64,000 nucleotides of DNA from JAIRNF01 sp031551125. GTDB taxonomy: Bacteria > Bacteroidota > Bacteroidia > Bacteroidales > UBA932. The notes beneath the pieces were generated by a model. The model was not told the DNA's origin. It did not search any database and worked only from the letters and a program-made list of their open reading frames with translations. The translations under genes were made by a program, and so were the position numbers. The DNA is taken from the NCBI GenBank assembly GCA_031551125.1, contig JAVBOB010000012.1:1-64000 (forward strand), read 5' to 3'. The first letter of the stretch is position 1, and each line of letters begins with the position of its first letter. Shown here piece by piece: positions 1-8,967 of the stretch.

Positions 1-73
1 TCAAAGGAGCACTTTAAGTGCTACGTTAGGTGGTATCTTTTCTTTAAAAACAACAGAGATAAATACAAAAAGA

Positions 74-102
74 GAGCGCCTAAAAGTTAACTTTTGGCGC
101 TC
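74..102. terminator. Hairpin, probable bidirectional terminator
   Basis: Arms GAGCGCC (74-80) and GGCGCTC (96-102) enclose a second pairing AAAAG/CTTTT. An A-run precedes the hairpin, which gives a U-run when read on the minus strand. It lies beyond the susD stop and may end minus-strand transcripts or a plus-strand gene outside the window. Confidence 0.5.
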
Positions 103-146
103 CCGACTTCTCATTTACCAACTGTTTTTGGCATCATTACCAAAAA

Positions 147-176
147 GAGGGTGTCCAAAAAGCATTTGGCACCCTC
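147..176. terminator. Hairpin terminator downstream of susD
   Basis: The stem is GAGGGTGtCCAAA (147-159) against TTTGGCACCCTC (165-176), with one bulged T. It is flanked by AAAAA on the left and TTTT on the right, so it could terminate in both directions. It lies about 110 bp past the end of the susD gene and resembles the hairpin at 74-102 in flanks and layout. Confidence 0.6.
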
Positions 177-283
177 TTTTCTTTGTATCCCTATCTGAGA
201 TTGAAATCAAATATTCGATTCTCGTGAACCAATAAACGACTTTTTAGACAACCTCCTACATTATTACTTTACAGCCAAATCAA

Positions 284-1789
284 CTACCAGCCCGGATTTT
301 GATCATTAGTAAGGTTCGGATTGGTGGTTATATCGTTATTTGGAATACCCCAAACCATTTTGTTATCATTTGCAGGCTTACTCAAATTATAACCCAATGC
401 CACTATGCCTTGATTTTGAGGAGCACCTCTTGTAACACCCATTTTCCAACGAGCCAAATCGTCTAAACGAGTACCTTCACATAGCATTTCTCTTGTTCTT
501 TCAACCTTGATTGAGTCCATTACACTTGCTGATGATGTCATAGCGGCGAGACCACGTTTTGTTTTCAAATCATTCAAAACCAGCATTGCTCCATTAAGGT
601 CAGGTATTGCCTTTGAGGCTAAAGCTTCCGCTTTAATCAAATACATCTCGGCAATACGGAAAACCTTTGGCTTATGCTGGTAATTCGGAGTTGTGCCACC
701 AGGATTAAGAGCCGGATTCGTAGGATATTTATTCAATAAATAAATGCCCGGATATTGTGTATTAGATATAGTTAGCGTCTTCTTTTCCAAATATACGGCC
801 TTGCGAACATCATTATTATCATAATACAAATCTACCACCCATTGCTCCGGAATAAAGTCAGGAATATAAGTTCCAGTAGCAGCATTATACCCTAAGTAGA
901 TATTATTAACAGCGCTTGAGCGATTTGTAGCCGCTGGACTAGGCAATTCGGTTGGAGCAGAAGCAAATACTTGCATAATACTTTCCGCTAAGTCATCTTC
1001 ATGCCATATCTTTTTAAATGCAGCAGCAGTAGTGGCAAGCGGATAAGTATTAGAAGAGATAAGCACATCAGCAGCAGCAGCAGCCTCATCAAACTTATGC
1101 ATACACAAGTAAACCCGAGCTTCCAAAGCAGTAATACAATCCTTCGTCATTCTAATAGCACCAGGAGTCCCTACTGTTGTCAACAAAGTTTTTGCAGATG
1201 CAATATCTGATAGTATTTGCTGATAAGTGGCCTCAACAGAAGAACGAGTAGGTTTAAAGGTTAAATCATATGTTGTAACAATAGGTAAACCCTTATCTGT
1301 CGTTGCAGAAGACGGTTCATAATCCTTAGCATACCGCTTTACCAATTGGTGATAATAGTATGCTCTTAATAAATAAGCTTCACCTTTATATTTTGCTATA
1401 GCTGCTTGCTCTGCAGTTGAAGATGTTGGAATTTGATCCACATTATCTAAAAACAGGTTAATGCTAGCAATAGCATCATAGTACATCATCCATACATCAC
1501 GAAGGTTATAATCACCAGAATTGAACGTCCACGTGTAAGGGAGTCCATTTCTATTTCCGTAATCTGTTGAACCATGTAACAAATCTGATTGAACATCAGT
1601 AGTATAATCGAATATACCGTAAACCCGATTCCTCAAATATGAATACATACCAGTATTGAATGCCGTTGCATCATCTACTGTCTTAAATGCATCTTTTGTT
1701 GCTATCGCATCATAAGGAGATCTGTCCAAATCACATGAACTGAGTCCTAATGCTAGTAAGCATATTATTAGTGTATATACTCTTTTCAT
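284..1789 (-). CDS. SusD/RagB-family nutrient-binding outer-membrane lipoprotein
   Basis: 501 aa. SusD-like proteins sit on the outer leaflet of the outer membrane and form a lid over a SusC transporter that takes up glycans or peptides. The N-terminus is a lipoprotein signal ending in LGLSSC, which puts the acylated Cys at residue 19. The helical TPR-like body and the C-terminal 'RTREMLCEGTRLDDLARWKMG' type segment are typical of the family. The gene starts 11 bp after the susC stop and is certainly cotranscribed with it. No degradative enzyme is visible nearby, so the substrate cannot be inferred. Confidence 0.93.
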   Translation of the reverse strand: MKRVYTLIICLLALGLSSCDLDRSPYDAIATKDAFKTVDDATAFNTGMYSYLRNRVYGIFDYTTDVQSDLLHGSTDYGNRNGLPYTWTFNSGDYNLRDVWMMYYDAIASINLFLDNVDQIPTSSTAEQAAIAKYKGEAYLLRAYYYHQLVKRYAKDYEPSSATTDKGLPIVTTYDLTFKPTRSSVEATYQQILSDIASAKTLLTTVGTPGAIRMTKDCITALEARVYLCMHKFDEAAAAADVLISSNTYPLATTAAAFKKIWHEDDLAESIMQVFASAPTELPSPAATNRSSAVNNIYLGYNAATGTYIPDFIPEQWVVDLYYDNNDVRKAVYLEKKTLTISNTQYPGIYLLNKYPTNPALNPGGTTPNYQHKPKVFRIAEMYLIKAEALASKAIPDLNGAMLVLNDLKTKRGLAAMTSSASVMDSIKVERTREMLCEGTRLDDLARWKMGVTRGAPQNQGIVALGYNLSKPANDNKMVWGIPNNDITTNPNLTNDQNPGW

Positions 1790-1800
1790 AGTTTATAGTT

Positions 1801-4785
1801 TTATAAAGTAACATTTATACCAAACGAGAGTTGCTTTGTATTCGGATACATACCTAAAGATATATTAGTATCCGGTTCGGGATCCGGTCCCTTATAGTTC
1901 GTTACCGTGAAAAGATTGCGCGCTGTTACATAAACTCTCACTCCCTTGAAAAAGTCTCCACCCTTCTTAAGCAAAGAAGTTGGCACTGAATATGAAAGTG
2001 TAATATCCTTTAGTCTCAGGAAAGAAGCATTCTCAAGCAAATGGTCATCAAACTCCATCCCATAATTATTAGAAGGATAAAATACATTGTCCCCCGGTTG
2101 TTGCCAAAAATTATTTATCAACACATTAGATTGGTTAAATGGATAAAAACGAGCAGGATTCTCAGAAAAATATCTGTCGTTATTAATCAAATATTTACCT
2201 ATTGCGTAAGAGAAATTACAAGAGAGAGAGAGATCTCTCCAAGCTGTATTCAGTCCAAATCCACCGAACATAGGTGCAAATCGGGGTTTCCCTGTACTTT
2301 GTTGTAGTGCATCTGAGAAATTTTTCGTTGTCCCATTACTTTTTGTAAGTTCGGTAATATCTGAACCGGGAAGGAACCACATTGGAGCACCATCCGCCGG
2401 ATCAACACCAGCATACGCCGGATAATAGTATTCCACCTTTTTACCAACAACATAAGAAACCCCTGTATTGGGTACTGTCCACTGATCAAGACCCAGGAAA
2501 AGTTCAGTTATCTTATTCCAATTGTAATTAAAGTTTCCATGGAAATTCACCAACCAATCCTTCGTTTTAAAAAAATCTAAATCAATTGAAATGTCAAATC
2601 CAGTATTTTTCATTGTCCCCACATTATCCTTGATAGAGCTGAAGCCTGTAGTATAAGGGTAAGGAACATCCATTAGCATGCTGCTGGTTGTTCGATTATA
2701 ATACCCTACCCCTAAGCGATATCTACCATGAAGTTCCAAATCAACTCCAACAGTTCCTAACACTTGTTTTTCCCATGTAAGGTTAGGGTTACCAGGATTA
2801 CCCACACTCCATCCAGATACACCATTATATTGATCAGCAATAGTATTACCTCCGGAATAATAACTTGTTGCAACAGTAGCTTGGCTTACATAGTTATCAA
2901 TGGCTGAGTTTCCTGATGAACCAATACTTGCGCGTAAATTCATCGACGTTAACCAACTAACGTTTTCTAAAAATGCTTCTTTTTTCATGTTCCACATCAA
3001 ACCACCAGAGTAGAACATCGCCGAACGCTGGTTTGCTCCAAAACGAGAAGATTGGTCATTACGAACAGAGAAATCTGCAAAATACTTATCCTTATAGCCA
3101 TAGTCAGCACGACCAAAAAAAGATAAATAAGCGTATTCTGATATACCAGACTCAACTGTCTTATTGCTAGGTGCACCATTCAGCATCATCAACCTATCAT
3201 CAGTAAGACCTGTTGCATAAGCACGCAATGATTGGTAATCATTATCAACCCCCTCTTGACCAGCCAATACGGTAATTGCATGATCGTCTTTAACTCTAAA
3301 CTTATACTCAATAGTATTGGTTATAGTCTTCGTTGCATTTCTGTAGAAATATTCATTCCGATAACCATTCTTAGGCGCACCTAAGTATGACGGATACCTC
3401 ATATCAGTAGTTCTCCTATCATAGCCATCTAATCCAGCTTGAGAACGTAATGTAAGCCCCTCTACCGGATAAATTTCAACATAAGCGGCCCCGTTAAACT
3501 GTGCATTGTTTGTATAGTAGGGGTTTTTTCCAGCTCTATAGTCAGGGCTATATCTATTCCATCCAGGAATATAATCATACTCCTTTCCATCTGCATCATA
3601 AGGAGTATAAATTGGCTGTGCTAACCAAAACAGTCCTCTATTAGTATCATTACTGCCTGTAAAAGGGTTAAAATCTCTTACGTCATAACTTCCCGTGAGG
3701 TTTAAGCCAACCTTCAACCAAGACTTTACTTTTGAATCTATATTCGAACGAACAGTATAACGCTCATAATTAGATGCAGCAGCTATACCTTCTTGGTTAA
3801 AGTATGAACCAGAAATATAGTAGGTAGTCTTTCCACCACCACCTTGAATTGAAATATCACCTTGAAAGGTTGGAGCGTTATCTCTATAGTAGTAATCAAC
3901 CCACTTTGTATCGTTGGGGTTATTCGCAAGTATAGTATTCATTTGAGTTTGAGAGTAAAGCCCATATGCCACATAAAAGTCAGCCCACTCTTTTGCATTC
4001 ATTAAACTATTAAAGAATGACTTACTTGCCAATGAGGAAACTCCATATTGTGCATTTATATTTATTTTAGCATCCTGATTGGTCGCTCCACGTTTACTCG
4101 TAATATAAATAACACCATTTGCCCCGCGAGATCCATAAATTGAAGTTGCTGAAGCATCTTTCAACACGGTAATACTCTCAAAATCATTTGCATTAAGCGT
4201 AAGCATTGTTCCACTGGAAATAGGAATACCATCTAAGATATACAAAGGGGTATCATCCGAGCCCAAAGAACCTTTTCCATGCAAACGCATTGAAATAGCT
4301 CCATTTGATCCGGGTTCTCCACTGGAAGAGTAAACCTGTAAACCTGCGACTTTACCTTGTATTCCATCCAAGGCATTTGCTGTAGGTCTTTCAGCGATCA
4401 CATCCGATTTAAGTTTAGCCACAACTCCGACCGTTGTTCCCACTTTTCTGCCTGAACCATAGCCAACAACCACGGCATCCTCCAGCAATGCTACTTCGCT
4501 TTCCATAATCGCATTAACAACAGAACGTCCTGCTATATCCTCTTCGAGGGATTTCATTCCCATAAAAGAAAACACCAAGGTTTTTCCATTAGCCGGAACA
4601 TTAATTGTGTACTTTCCCGCATTATCAGTTGTAGCTGTGGTTGTAAGCCCCTTTACTGATACCGTTACAAAAGGAAGTGGCTGTCCATCGTCAGCCCCCG
4701 TTACCGTACCGGTAACCCGAGTCTGAGCGTAAGAAAAGCCCACCCCTAACAACACGAATAGTGTCAACAAAATCGTTTTTTTCAT
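1801..4785 (-). CDS. SusC/RagA-family TonB-dependent transporter
   Basis: 994 aa outer-membrane beta-barrel that imports a ligand using TonB energy, working with the SusD protein encoded just downstream. In order: a signal peptide ending near GFSYAQ (residue 21), a carboxypeptidase-like regulatory domain (about 23-110), a TonB-box-like segment with VVVGYG, a plug domain with the SusC signature region (DGIPISSG, then VLKDASATSIYGSRGANGV), and the barrel to the C-terminus. Unlike the second SusC in the window it has no STN signalling domain, so it is not expected to talk to a FecR anti-sigma factor. The neighbouring leader region carries a consensus Bacteroidetes promoter. Confidence 0.95.
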   Translation of the reverse strand: MKKTILLTLFVLLGVGFSYAQTRVTGTVTGADDGQPLPFVTVSVKGLTTTATTDNAGKYTINVPANGKTLVFSFMGMKSLEEDIAGRSVVNAIMESEVALLEDAVVVGYGSGRKVGTTVGVVAKLKSDVIAERPTANALDGIQGKVAGLQVYSSSGEPGSNGAISMRLHGKGSLGSDDTPLYILDGIPISSGTMLTLNANDFESITVLKDASATSIYGSRGANGVIYITSKRGATNQDAKININAQYGVSSLASKSFFNSLMNAKEWADFYVAYGLYSQTQMNTILANNPNDTKWVDYYYRDNAPTFQGDISIQGGGGKTTYYISGSYFNQEGIAAASNYERYTVRSNIDSKVKSWLKVGLNLTGSYDVRDFNPFTGSNDTNRGLFWLAQPIYTPYDADGKEYDYIPGWNRYSPDYRAGKNPYYTNNAQFNGAAYVEIYPVEGLTLRSQAGLDGYDRRTTDMRYPSYLGAPKNGYRNEYFYRNATKTITNTIEYKFRVKDDHAITVLAGQEGVDNDYQSLRAYATGLTDDRLMMLNGAPSNKTVESGISEYAYLSFFGRADYGYKDKYFADFSVRNDQSSRFGANQRSAMFYSGGLMWNMKKEAFLENVSWLTSMNLRASIGSSGNSAIDNYVSQATVATSYYSGGNTIADQYNGVSGWSVGNPGNPNLTWEKQVLGTVGVDLELHGRYRLGVGYYNRTTSSMLMDVPYPYTTGFSSIKDNVGTMKNTGFDISIDLDFFKTKDWLVNFHGNFNYNWNKITELFLGLDQWTVPNTGVSYVVGKKVEYYYPAYAGVDPADGAPMWFLPGSDITELTKSNGTTKNFSDALQQSTGKPRFAPMFGGFGLNTAWRDLSLSCNFSYAIGKYLINNDRYFSENPARFYPFNQSNVLINNFWQQPGDNVFYPSNNYGMEFDDHLLENASFLRLKDITLSYSVPTSLLKKGGDFFKGVRVYVTARNLFTVTNYKGPDPEPDTNISLGMYPNTKQLSFGINVTL

Positions 4786-5268
4786 AAAGTTAGTTGTTTG
4801 GTTAGTAATTTATTTATGTAGGGTATTATTAATTAGAAATCAGAATCTTATCTTTTCAAAATTTTAGAAACCTAACAAATCTATTGAATACTTCTCATTA
4901 CGGCTAAAAAATAACTCTAAACGACCTGTTTGCTTATTTTTTACGCTTAATCTAAAAATACATTTTCAAATCGAAATAACATAAATAAACATAGGTTTGC
5001 AAACCTAAGCTTTTTTATTCAAGAAAGCAAATTTTTATAGAACAATCTTTCTGTAACTTACAAAAAAATGTTTCTAGTCTATTATTAAAATCAAACTATA
5101 AATAAGGATAAGCAGAAACTGAAGAATAGTTAAAAACGGGAAAGTTATTATATCAGAGTATAAAAACAGGAAAGATAAGCTCTAAATTTGAGGGTATGTT
5201 AATAATCATACAAAGCCTCAGGCATACATACAAGAGGCAATATAAAGATTTTTAAGCAATACCTGGTC
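4786..5268. other. AT-rich intergenic region, leader of the susCD operon
   Basis: 483 bp without a gene. It holds a minus-strand promoter near 5000-5031, a 16-bp perfect palindrome at 4992-5007, and two 14-bp direct repeats 30 bp apart (TAAAAACGGGAAAG at 5131 and TAAAAACAGGAAAG at 5161). The expected susC leader is about 200 nt. The end of the formate channel gene borders it on the right; only a weak 5-bp hairpin (GCCTC 5215/GAGGC 5234) is visible there. Confidence 0.6.
5000..5031 (-). promoter_or_regulatory. Putative promoter of the susC-susD operon
   Basis: On the minus strand the -7 element is TAGGTTTG (5007 to 5000), a perfect TAnnTTTG. A TTTG -33 element lies at 5031 to 5028 with a 20-bp spacer. 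The -7 box forms one half of a perfect palindrome, TAGGTTTGCAAACCTA (4992-5007), which could also be an operator. The predicted transcript would have a leader of about 200 nt. Confidence 0.6.
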
Positions 5269-6057
5269 TTATTCATCTTTTAGGTAAACAAACCAGTAGG
5301 CACAGCCCACAAAGAGCCCTCCCCCTAAAATATTACCAATTGTTGCCGGAATAAGGTTGTTGATGCCAAACTCCGCCCATGTAACATCAGCACCGGAAAA
5401 TATACCTGCCGGAATAAAAAACATGTTTGCAATGGAGTGCTCGTAGCCCATCGCCACAAAGAGCATTACCGGAATCCATATACCTATGGCTTTACTTATA
5501 ATGTCTTTTCCGGCAAAGCCCATCCACGTACCAAGACACACCAGCCAGTTAGCGCCAATGCCCTTAATGAATACGGTAAAAAAATCGGTATGCGTTTTTA
5601 CATAGGCCGCATGGTGTAGGTAGTCTTTCCACGGCGAAGCGGTTACAAAACCTGTGCGGTAGGCAAGAAAGTAAGCAATACAAACCGCTCCTACAAAATT
5701 AAACAGGTATGACAGGCCCCACACACGCAAGAGTGTCGAGAACTTTTGTTGTCGCTTGAGTACCGGCTGTACCATAAACGCACAATCACTGGTAAACAAG
5801 TCGGCTCCGGCCACCGTAACCATAATAAGGCCGATGGGAAACATTGCCCCGCCCAAAAATTTTACAATGCCCGGGTTAGCAGCAGCCATTTCCGGCATAC
5901 CCCCCGCCACCATTATTGAAAGAAGTCCGCCAAAGGCAATGTACATTCCGCCAAGTATGGCCAAAACAATGAACTTTGAAATCGGCATTTTTGCCTTAGC
6001 TACTCCTGTTAGACAAAAATCTCGGGCTATTTCTTTGGGGCTATTATAGTTAGGCAT
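5269..6057 (-). CDS. Formate/nitrite transporter (FNT) family channel
   Basis: 262 aa from the ATG at 6057. The frame is open to 6108, but the extra 17 residues look non-homologous, and the family N-terminus matches MPNYNSPKEIARDF. FNT proteins are pentameric inner-membrane channels for formate, nitrite or hydrosulfide. Six hydrophobic segments are evident (for example FIVLAILGGMYIAFGGLLSI and NWLVCLGTWMGFA), and residues G-E-H-S-I-A-N-M-F-F-I-P near 205 form the conserved FNT motif containing the pore His. The gene stands alone, with a DoxX gene upstream on the same strand. A formate channel would suit a fermentative anaerobe; the substrate is inferred from family only. Confidence 0.88.
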   Translation of the reverse strand: MPNYNSPKEIARDFCLTGVAKAKMPISKFIVLAILGGMYIAFGGLLSIMVAGGMPEMAAANPGIVKFLGGAMFPIGLIMVTVAGADLFTSDCAFMVQPVLKRQQKFSTLLRVWGLSYLFNFVGAVCIAYFLAYRTGFVTASPWKDYLHHAAYVKTHTDFFTVFIKGIGANWLVCLGTWMGFAGKDIISKAIGIWIPVMLFVAMGYEHSIANMFFIPAGIFSGADVTWAEFGINNLIPATIGNILGGGLFVGCAYWFVYLKDE

Positions 6058-6100
6058 GGCGATAGAAAAGAGTAAATGAGAAATTATGAATAATGAGCGT

Positions 6101-6169
6101 AGGAACAAAGAGTAAAGAACAAAGAATGGGAACCTTTGTACTTAAACAGATTCCTTACTCTTTGTTCCT
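6101..6169. repeat. 15-bp perfect inverted repeat of the GAACAAAGA type
   Basis: AGGAACAAAGAGTAA (6101-6115) pairs with TTACTCTTTGTTCCT (6155-6169) around a 39-bp spacer, in the gap between the DoxX and formate channel genes. The same GAACAAAGA/TCTTTGTTC vocabulary forms the tandem repeats at 62708-62990. It may fold in RNA as a terminator-like hairpin or be a dispersed repeat. Confidence 0.65.
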
Positions 6170-6193
6170 TATTCTTAATTCTTTATTTTGAAG

Positions 6194-6631
6194 TTACCTC
6201 CAAATAAAACGGTCAACGGAGAATCGGCCGGGGCCTGTAAACAGTATGGTGATATAAATAATGAGGTAGATGGTTGCCACCTCGCAGGTTTGTACAGAAG
6301 GGTCGGCAGATACAAAGGGCTGTCCGGCATGAGCAACAAACACGGCCACGCACATATTAACGATAAGCGGAATAGCCGCTGCTCGGGTAAGCAGACCTAG
6401 AATAAGGCCGATAGAGCAAAATAGCTCGGCAAAAATCACAAGGCTCAACGCAATACCACCTCCCATTCCCAAAAATATACCATCAAAATGTGGGGTCATT
6501 GCTGAGAAGGCGCTCAATTTTCCCATTCCGTGTACCAACATCAAAACACCTATTAGAACACGTAATACCAGTAAGCCGAAGGAACCGGATGTACTATTTA
6601 CCGATTTGGTTGATAAGAATGTACGTAGCAT
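6194..6631 (-). CDS. DoxX family membrane protein
   Basis: 145 aa with four predicted membrane helices. The first carries the family pattern LRVLIGVLMLVHGMGKL; the others are around residues 58-80, 84-103 and 119-135. DoxX-family proteins are small inner-membrane proteins, some linked to quinone-dependent redox reactions, but most lack a known substrate. The length is normal for the family. The gene lies 76 bp downstream of folE on the same strand; a functional link is not evident. Confidence 0.85.
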   Translation of the reverse strand: MLRTFLSTKSVNSTSGSFGLLVLRVLIGVLMLVHGMGKLSAFSAMTPHFDGIFLGMGGGIALSLVIFAELFCSIGLILGLLTRAAAIPLIVNMCVAVFVAHAGQPFVSADPSVQTCEVATIYLIIYITILFTGPGRFSVDRFIWR

Positions 6632-6707
6632 AACAATATGGTTTTAACTGTTTATATTTTAGGTATAGATTGTATGTATGTACCAACTAGGTATAACCAA
6701 AGAGTAG

Positions 6708-7328
6708 CTAATGAAGCGTTATACCTATAAGGTGCATAAATTCTTCACGTGTTTTTATATCCTTCAGAAAAGCTCCTGTAAACGCCGAAGTGGTTGTAAC
6801 CGAGTTTTGTTTTTGCACTCCCCGAATTTGCATACACATGTGTTGTGCTTCAATAACAACAGCAACCCCCAAAGGGTTCAATCCTTCCTGCATACAATCA
6901 CGAATTTGTAAGGTAAGCCTTTCTTGAACTTGTAACCTTCTAGCAAAAGCATCAACTATTCGAGCTACCTTACTAAGTCCTGTAATATATCCGTTAGGAA
7001 TATAAGCGACATGGGCTTTCCCGTAAAAGGGCAGTACATGGTGTTCACACATGGAGTACAGCTCAATATCCTTCACCAACACCATTTGACGGTAATCTTC
7101 CTTAAACTTTGCAGAGTTAATAATAGCCAAGGGGTCGATATGGTAGCCCTGCGTGAGAAACTGCAACGCTCGAGCCATTCGTTTAGGGGTTTTTTCCAGC
7201 CCCTCTCTATTTACATCCTCCCCTATCAACTCAAGTATTGATTTGTAGTGGGCCGCCAGCTCATTTGTTTGCTCCTCATTTTCATGCCTTAACTTTTCGT
7301 ATCCGGCGGCATTGTCAAAAATATGCAT
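6708..7328 (-). CDS. folE: GTP cyclohydrolase I (FolE)
   Basis: 206 aa. The enzyme converts GTP to 7,8-dihydroneopterin triphosphate, the first step to folate and possibly queuosine precursors, in the cytosol. The zinc site is intact: Cys94 and His97 in YSMCEHHVLPFYG, and Cys165 in AQHMCMQIRG. The substrate-binding segment GLSKVARIVDAFARR follows at 117-131. The length matches type IA FolE. It is divergent from mqnB with 62 bp between the chosen starts. Confidence 0.96.
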   Translation of the reverse strand: MHIFDNAAGYEKLRHENEEQTNELAAHYKSILELIGEDVNREGLEKTPKRMARALQFLTQGYHIDPLAIINSAKFKEDYRQMVLVKDIELYSMCEHHVLPFYGKAHVAYIPNGYITGLSKVARIVDAFARRLQVQERLTLQIRDCMQEGLNPLGVAVVIEAQHMCMQIRGVQKQNSVTTTSAFTGAFLKDIKTREEFMHLIGITLH

Positions 7329-7390
7329 AGTATTTCCTATTTTTACGCAATTATAATCATTTTATATTGATTTGGTTACTTTCAAATAGC

Positions 7391-8041
7391 ATGAATATTT
7401 TAGTAGCAGCAGCAACATTGTTAGAGCTAGACCCGATAAAATCAAGGCTGGTAAAGCATAATTTGTCAGACAAAATAATAGTTTCATTTCTGGAAACAGG
7501 AATAGGAACCGCCTCAACCACCTATGCGTTAACAAAACAGCTGTCTCAAGCACGTTATGATCTGGTGATGCACGTTGGCATTGCCGGATGCTTTGGCAGC
7601 AAGCTGCAAATTGGAGATGTCTGCATTGTTGAACAGGAATTTTTTGCTGACCTCGGCGTTCAGCTATCCGATAAGCTTAGCACTTTGTTTGAGGAGAAAA
7701 TTCTTTCTTCGAACGCTGTTCCGTTTACCGGCGGAGTTTTAAAATGTCCGTACATAAACAGCTATAATATAGATAGTCTGCTTAAACCCGTAAATGCAAT
7801 AACCAGTGACACTATTAGTGGAAGTTCCAAGAGAATAAATCAACTAATCGATAAGTACAACCCCGATATTGAAAGCATGGAGGGTGCTGCTGTTTTTTAC
7901 GTATGCCTTCGAGAAAACATACCGTTTCTTGAAATACGTTCAATATCCAATATGGCTGGCGTGAGAGATAAAACGCGGTGGAATATTCGGTTGGCACTTG
8001 AGCAGCTGGCGGAGAAAGTTGCCATATTTTTAGAGTTTTAA
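7391..8041 (+). CDS. mqnB: Futalosine hydrolase (MqnB)
   Basis: 216 aa from the ATG at 7391; an upstream in-frame start at 7367 would add eight unconserved residues. The enzyme cleaves futalosine to dehypoxanthine futalosine and hypoxanthine in the futalosine route to menaquinone. The nucleoside phosphorylase/hydrolase fold is shown by MHVGIAGCFGSKLQIGDVCIV and the purine-nucleosidase motif ESMEGAAVFYVC near residue 165. The family assignment over other nucleosidases is supported by mqnD in the same window. It stands alone, divergent from folE. Confidence 0.85.
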   Translation: MNILVAAATLLELDPIKSRLVKHNLSDKIIVSFLETGIGTASTTYALTKQLSQARYDLVMHVGIAGCFGSKLQIGDVCIVEQEFFADLGVQLSDKLSTLFEEKILSSNAVPFTGGVLKCPYINSYNIDSLLKPVNAITSDTISGSSKRINQLIDKYNPDIESMEGAAVFYVCLRENIPFLEIRSISNMAGVRDKTRWNIRLALEQLAEKVAIFLEF

Positions 8042-8143
8042 ACAAACATACGCCAAACAAAACCCATTCTTGTTAAGAATTATTCAGCAAATTCTATTTA
8101 ATGATACTTTAGGGGATATTTTAATTATTAGTATATTCGCTTA

Positions 8144-8761
8144 GTGCAACAGAAAAAAGACATAGAACAGCGTACCATTGCTAAACTAAAAAATGGTGAT
8201 GAGCCTACGTTTGAGCGAATCTACAAATCGCTCTATGCCGAACTGTTCACCTTTTGCAAGGGTTACCTTTTATCAGAAGAAAATGCAAAAGAAGTAACTC
8301 AAGAAGTTTTTTTCACCTTATGGGAAAACAGGAAGAACCTAGCCGATAATACGCACCTCCGCGCTTACCTATTTACCATAGCTCGCCATAAATGCTTGAA
8401 CTTTTTACGAACAAGCCGTTTTAGGGCAACCATTATGGCTAAAGGATCAGAACAAGAGCTAGCTCTCAATGAACAAGCACTTATCGACAACTCTTTTGAC
8501 AATATCTTTAACCATGACCTTGTAAAAATCTTACACACGGCTATTTCCGAACTACCCGACAGCTGTAGAGATTACTTTATAATGAGTAAGCTGCAAGGGT
8601 TAAAATACTCGGAAATTGCCGAACAAAAACAGGTGTCTGTGAAAAATGTAGAATACCACATAAGCAAAGCTTTTGCCATTCTGCAAAAACGGTTTAGCCA
8701 CCTGTCTCAAGATGATCTCTTCATAGCGCTACTGCTACTTTCCCTTTCCCTATATGCTTAG
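8144..8761 (+). CDS. FecI-like ECF RNA polymerase sigma factor
   Basis: 205 aa with a GTG start at 8144. It directs RNA polymerase to target promoters when released by the FecR anti-sigma factor encoded next. Region 2 lies around residues 25-90 (LFTFCKGYLLSEENAKEVTQ, then LRAYLFTIARHKCLNFLR) and region 4 around 135-185 (LPDSCRDYFIMSKLQGLKYSEIAE). A GTG start is used because no ATG precedes region 2. It heads the sigma, fecR, susC, susD, thioredoxin cassette and most likely drives the susC promoter. Confidence 0.9.
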   Translation: MQQKKDIEQRTIAKLKNGDEPTFERIYKSLYAELFTFCKGYLLSEENAKEVTQEVFFTLWENRKNLADNTHLRAYLFTIARHKCLNFLRTSRFRATIMAKGSEQELALNEQALIDNSFDNIFNHDLVKILHTAISELPDSCRDYFIMSKLQGLKYSEIAEQKQVSVKNVEYHISKAFAILQKRFSHLSQDDLFIALLLLSLSLYA

Positions 8762-8967
8762 TGGCGTTATACCGCTATCCGATTTGTTAAAGAACTAAAG
8801 CAGGCAAATTCGCTATACCCATTCTCGGAGTTCTCTCTTCAAAATACCGAATATTTTACACTTCTGTAATTCAATCTATTAACCACAATAAAGGTGTTAA
8901 TTATTTCCTTATTAACCTTGGTCCGTTAGGGTAATTTTTTACTTAGGTGCTTTAACCATTAGAAACT

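Noticed and set aside
1..90. Open reading frame on the plus strand from the left edge to the TAA at 88
   Set aside because: About 29 codons ending inside the hairpin at 74-102, with no recognisable motif. Without sequence to the left it cannot be judged, so it is not listed as a gene.
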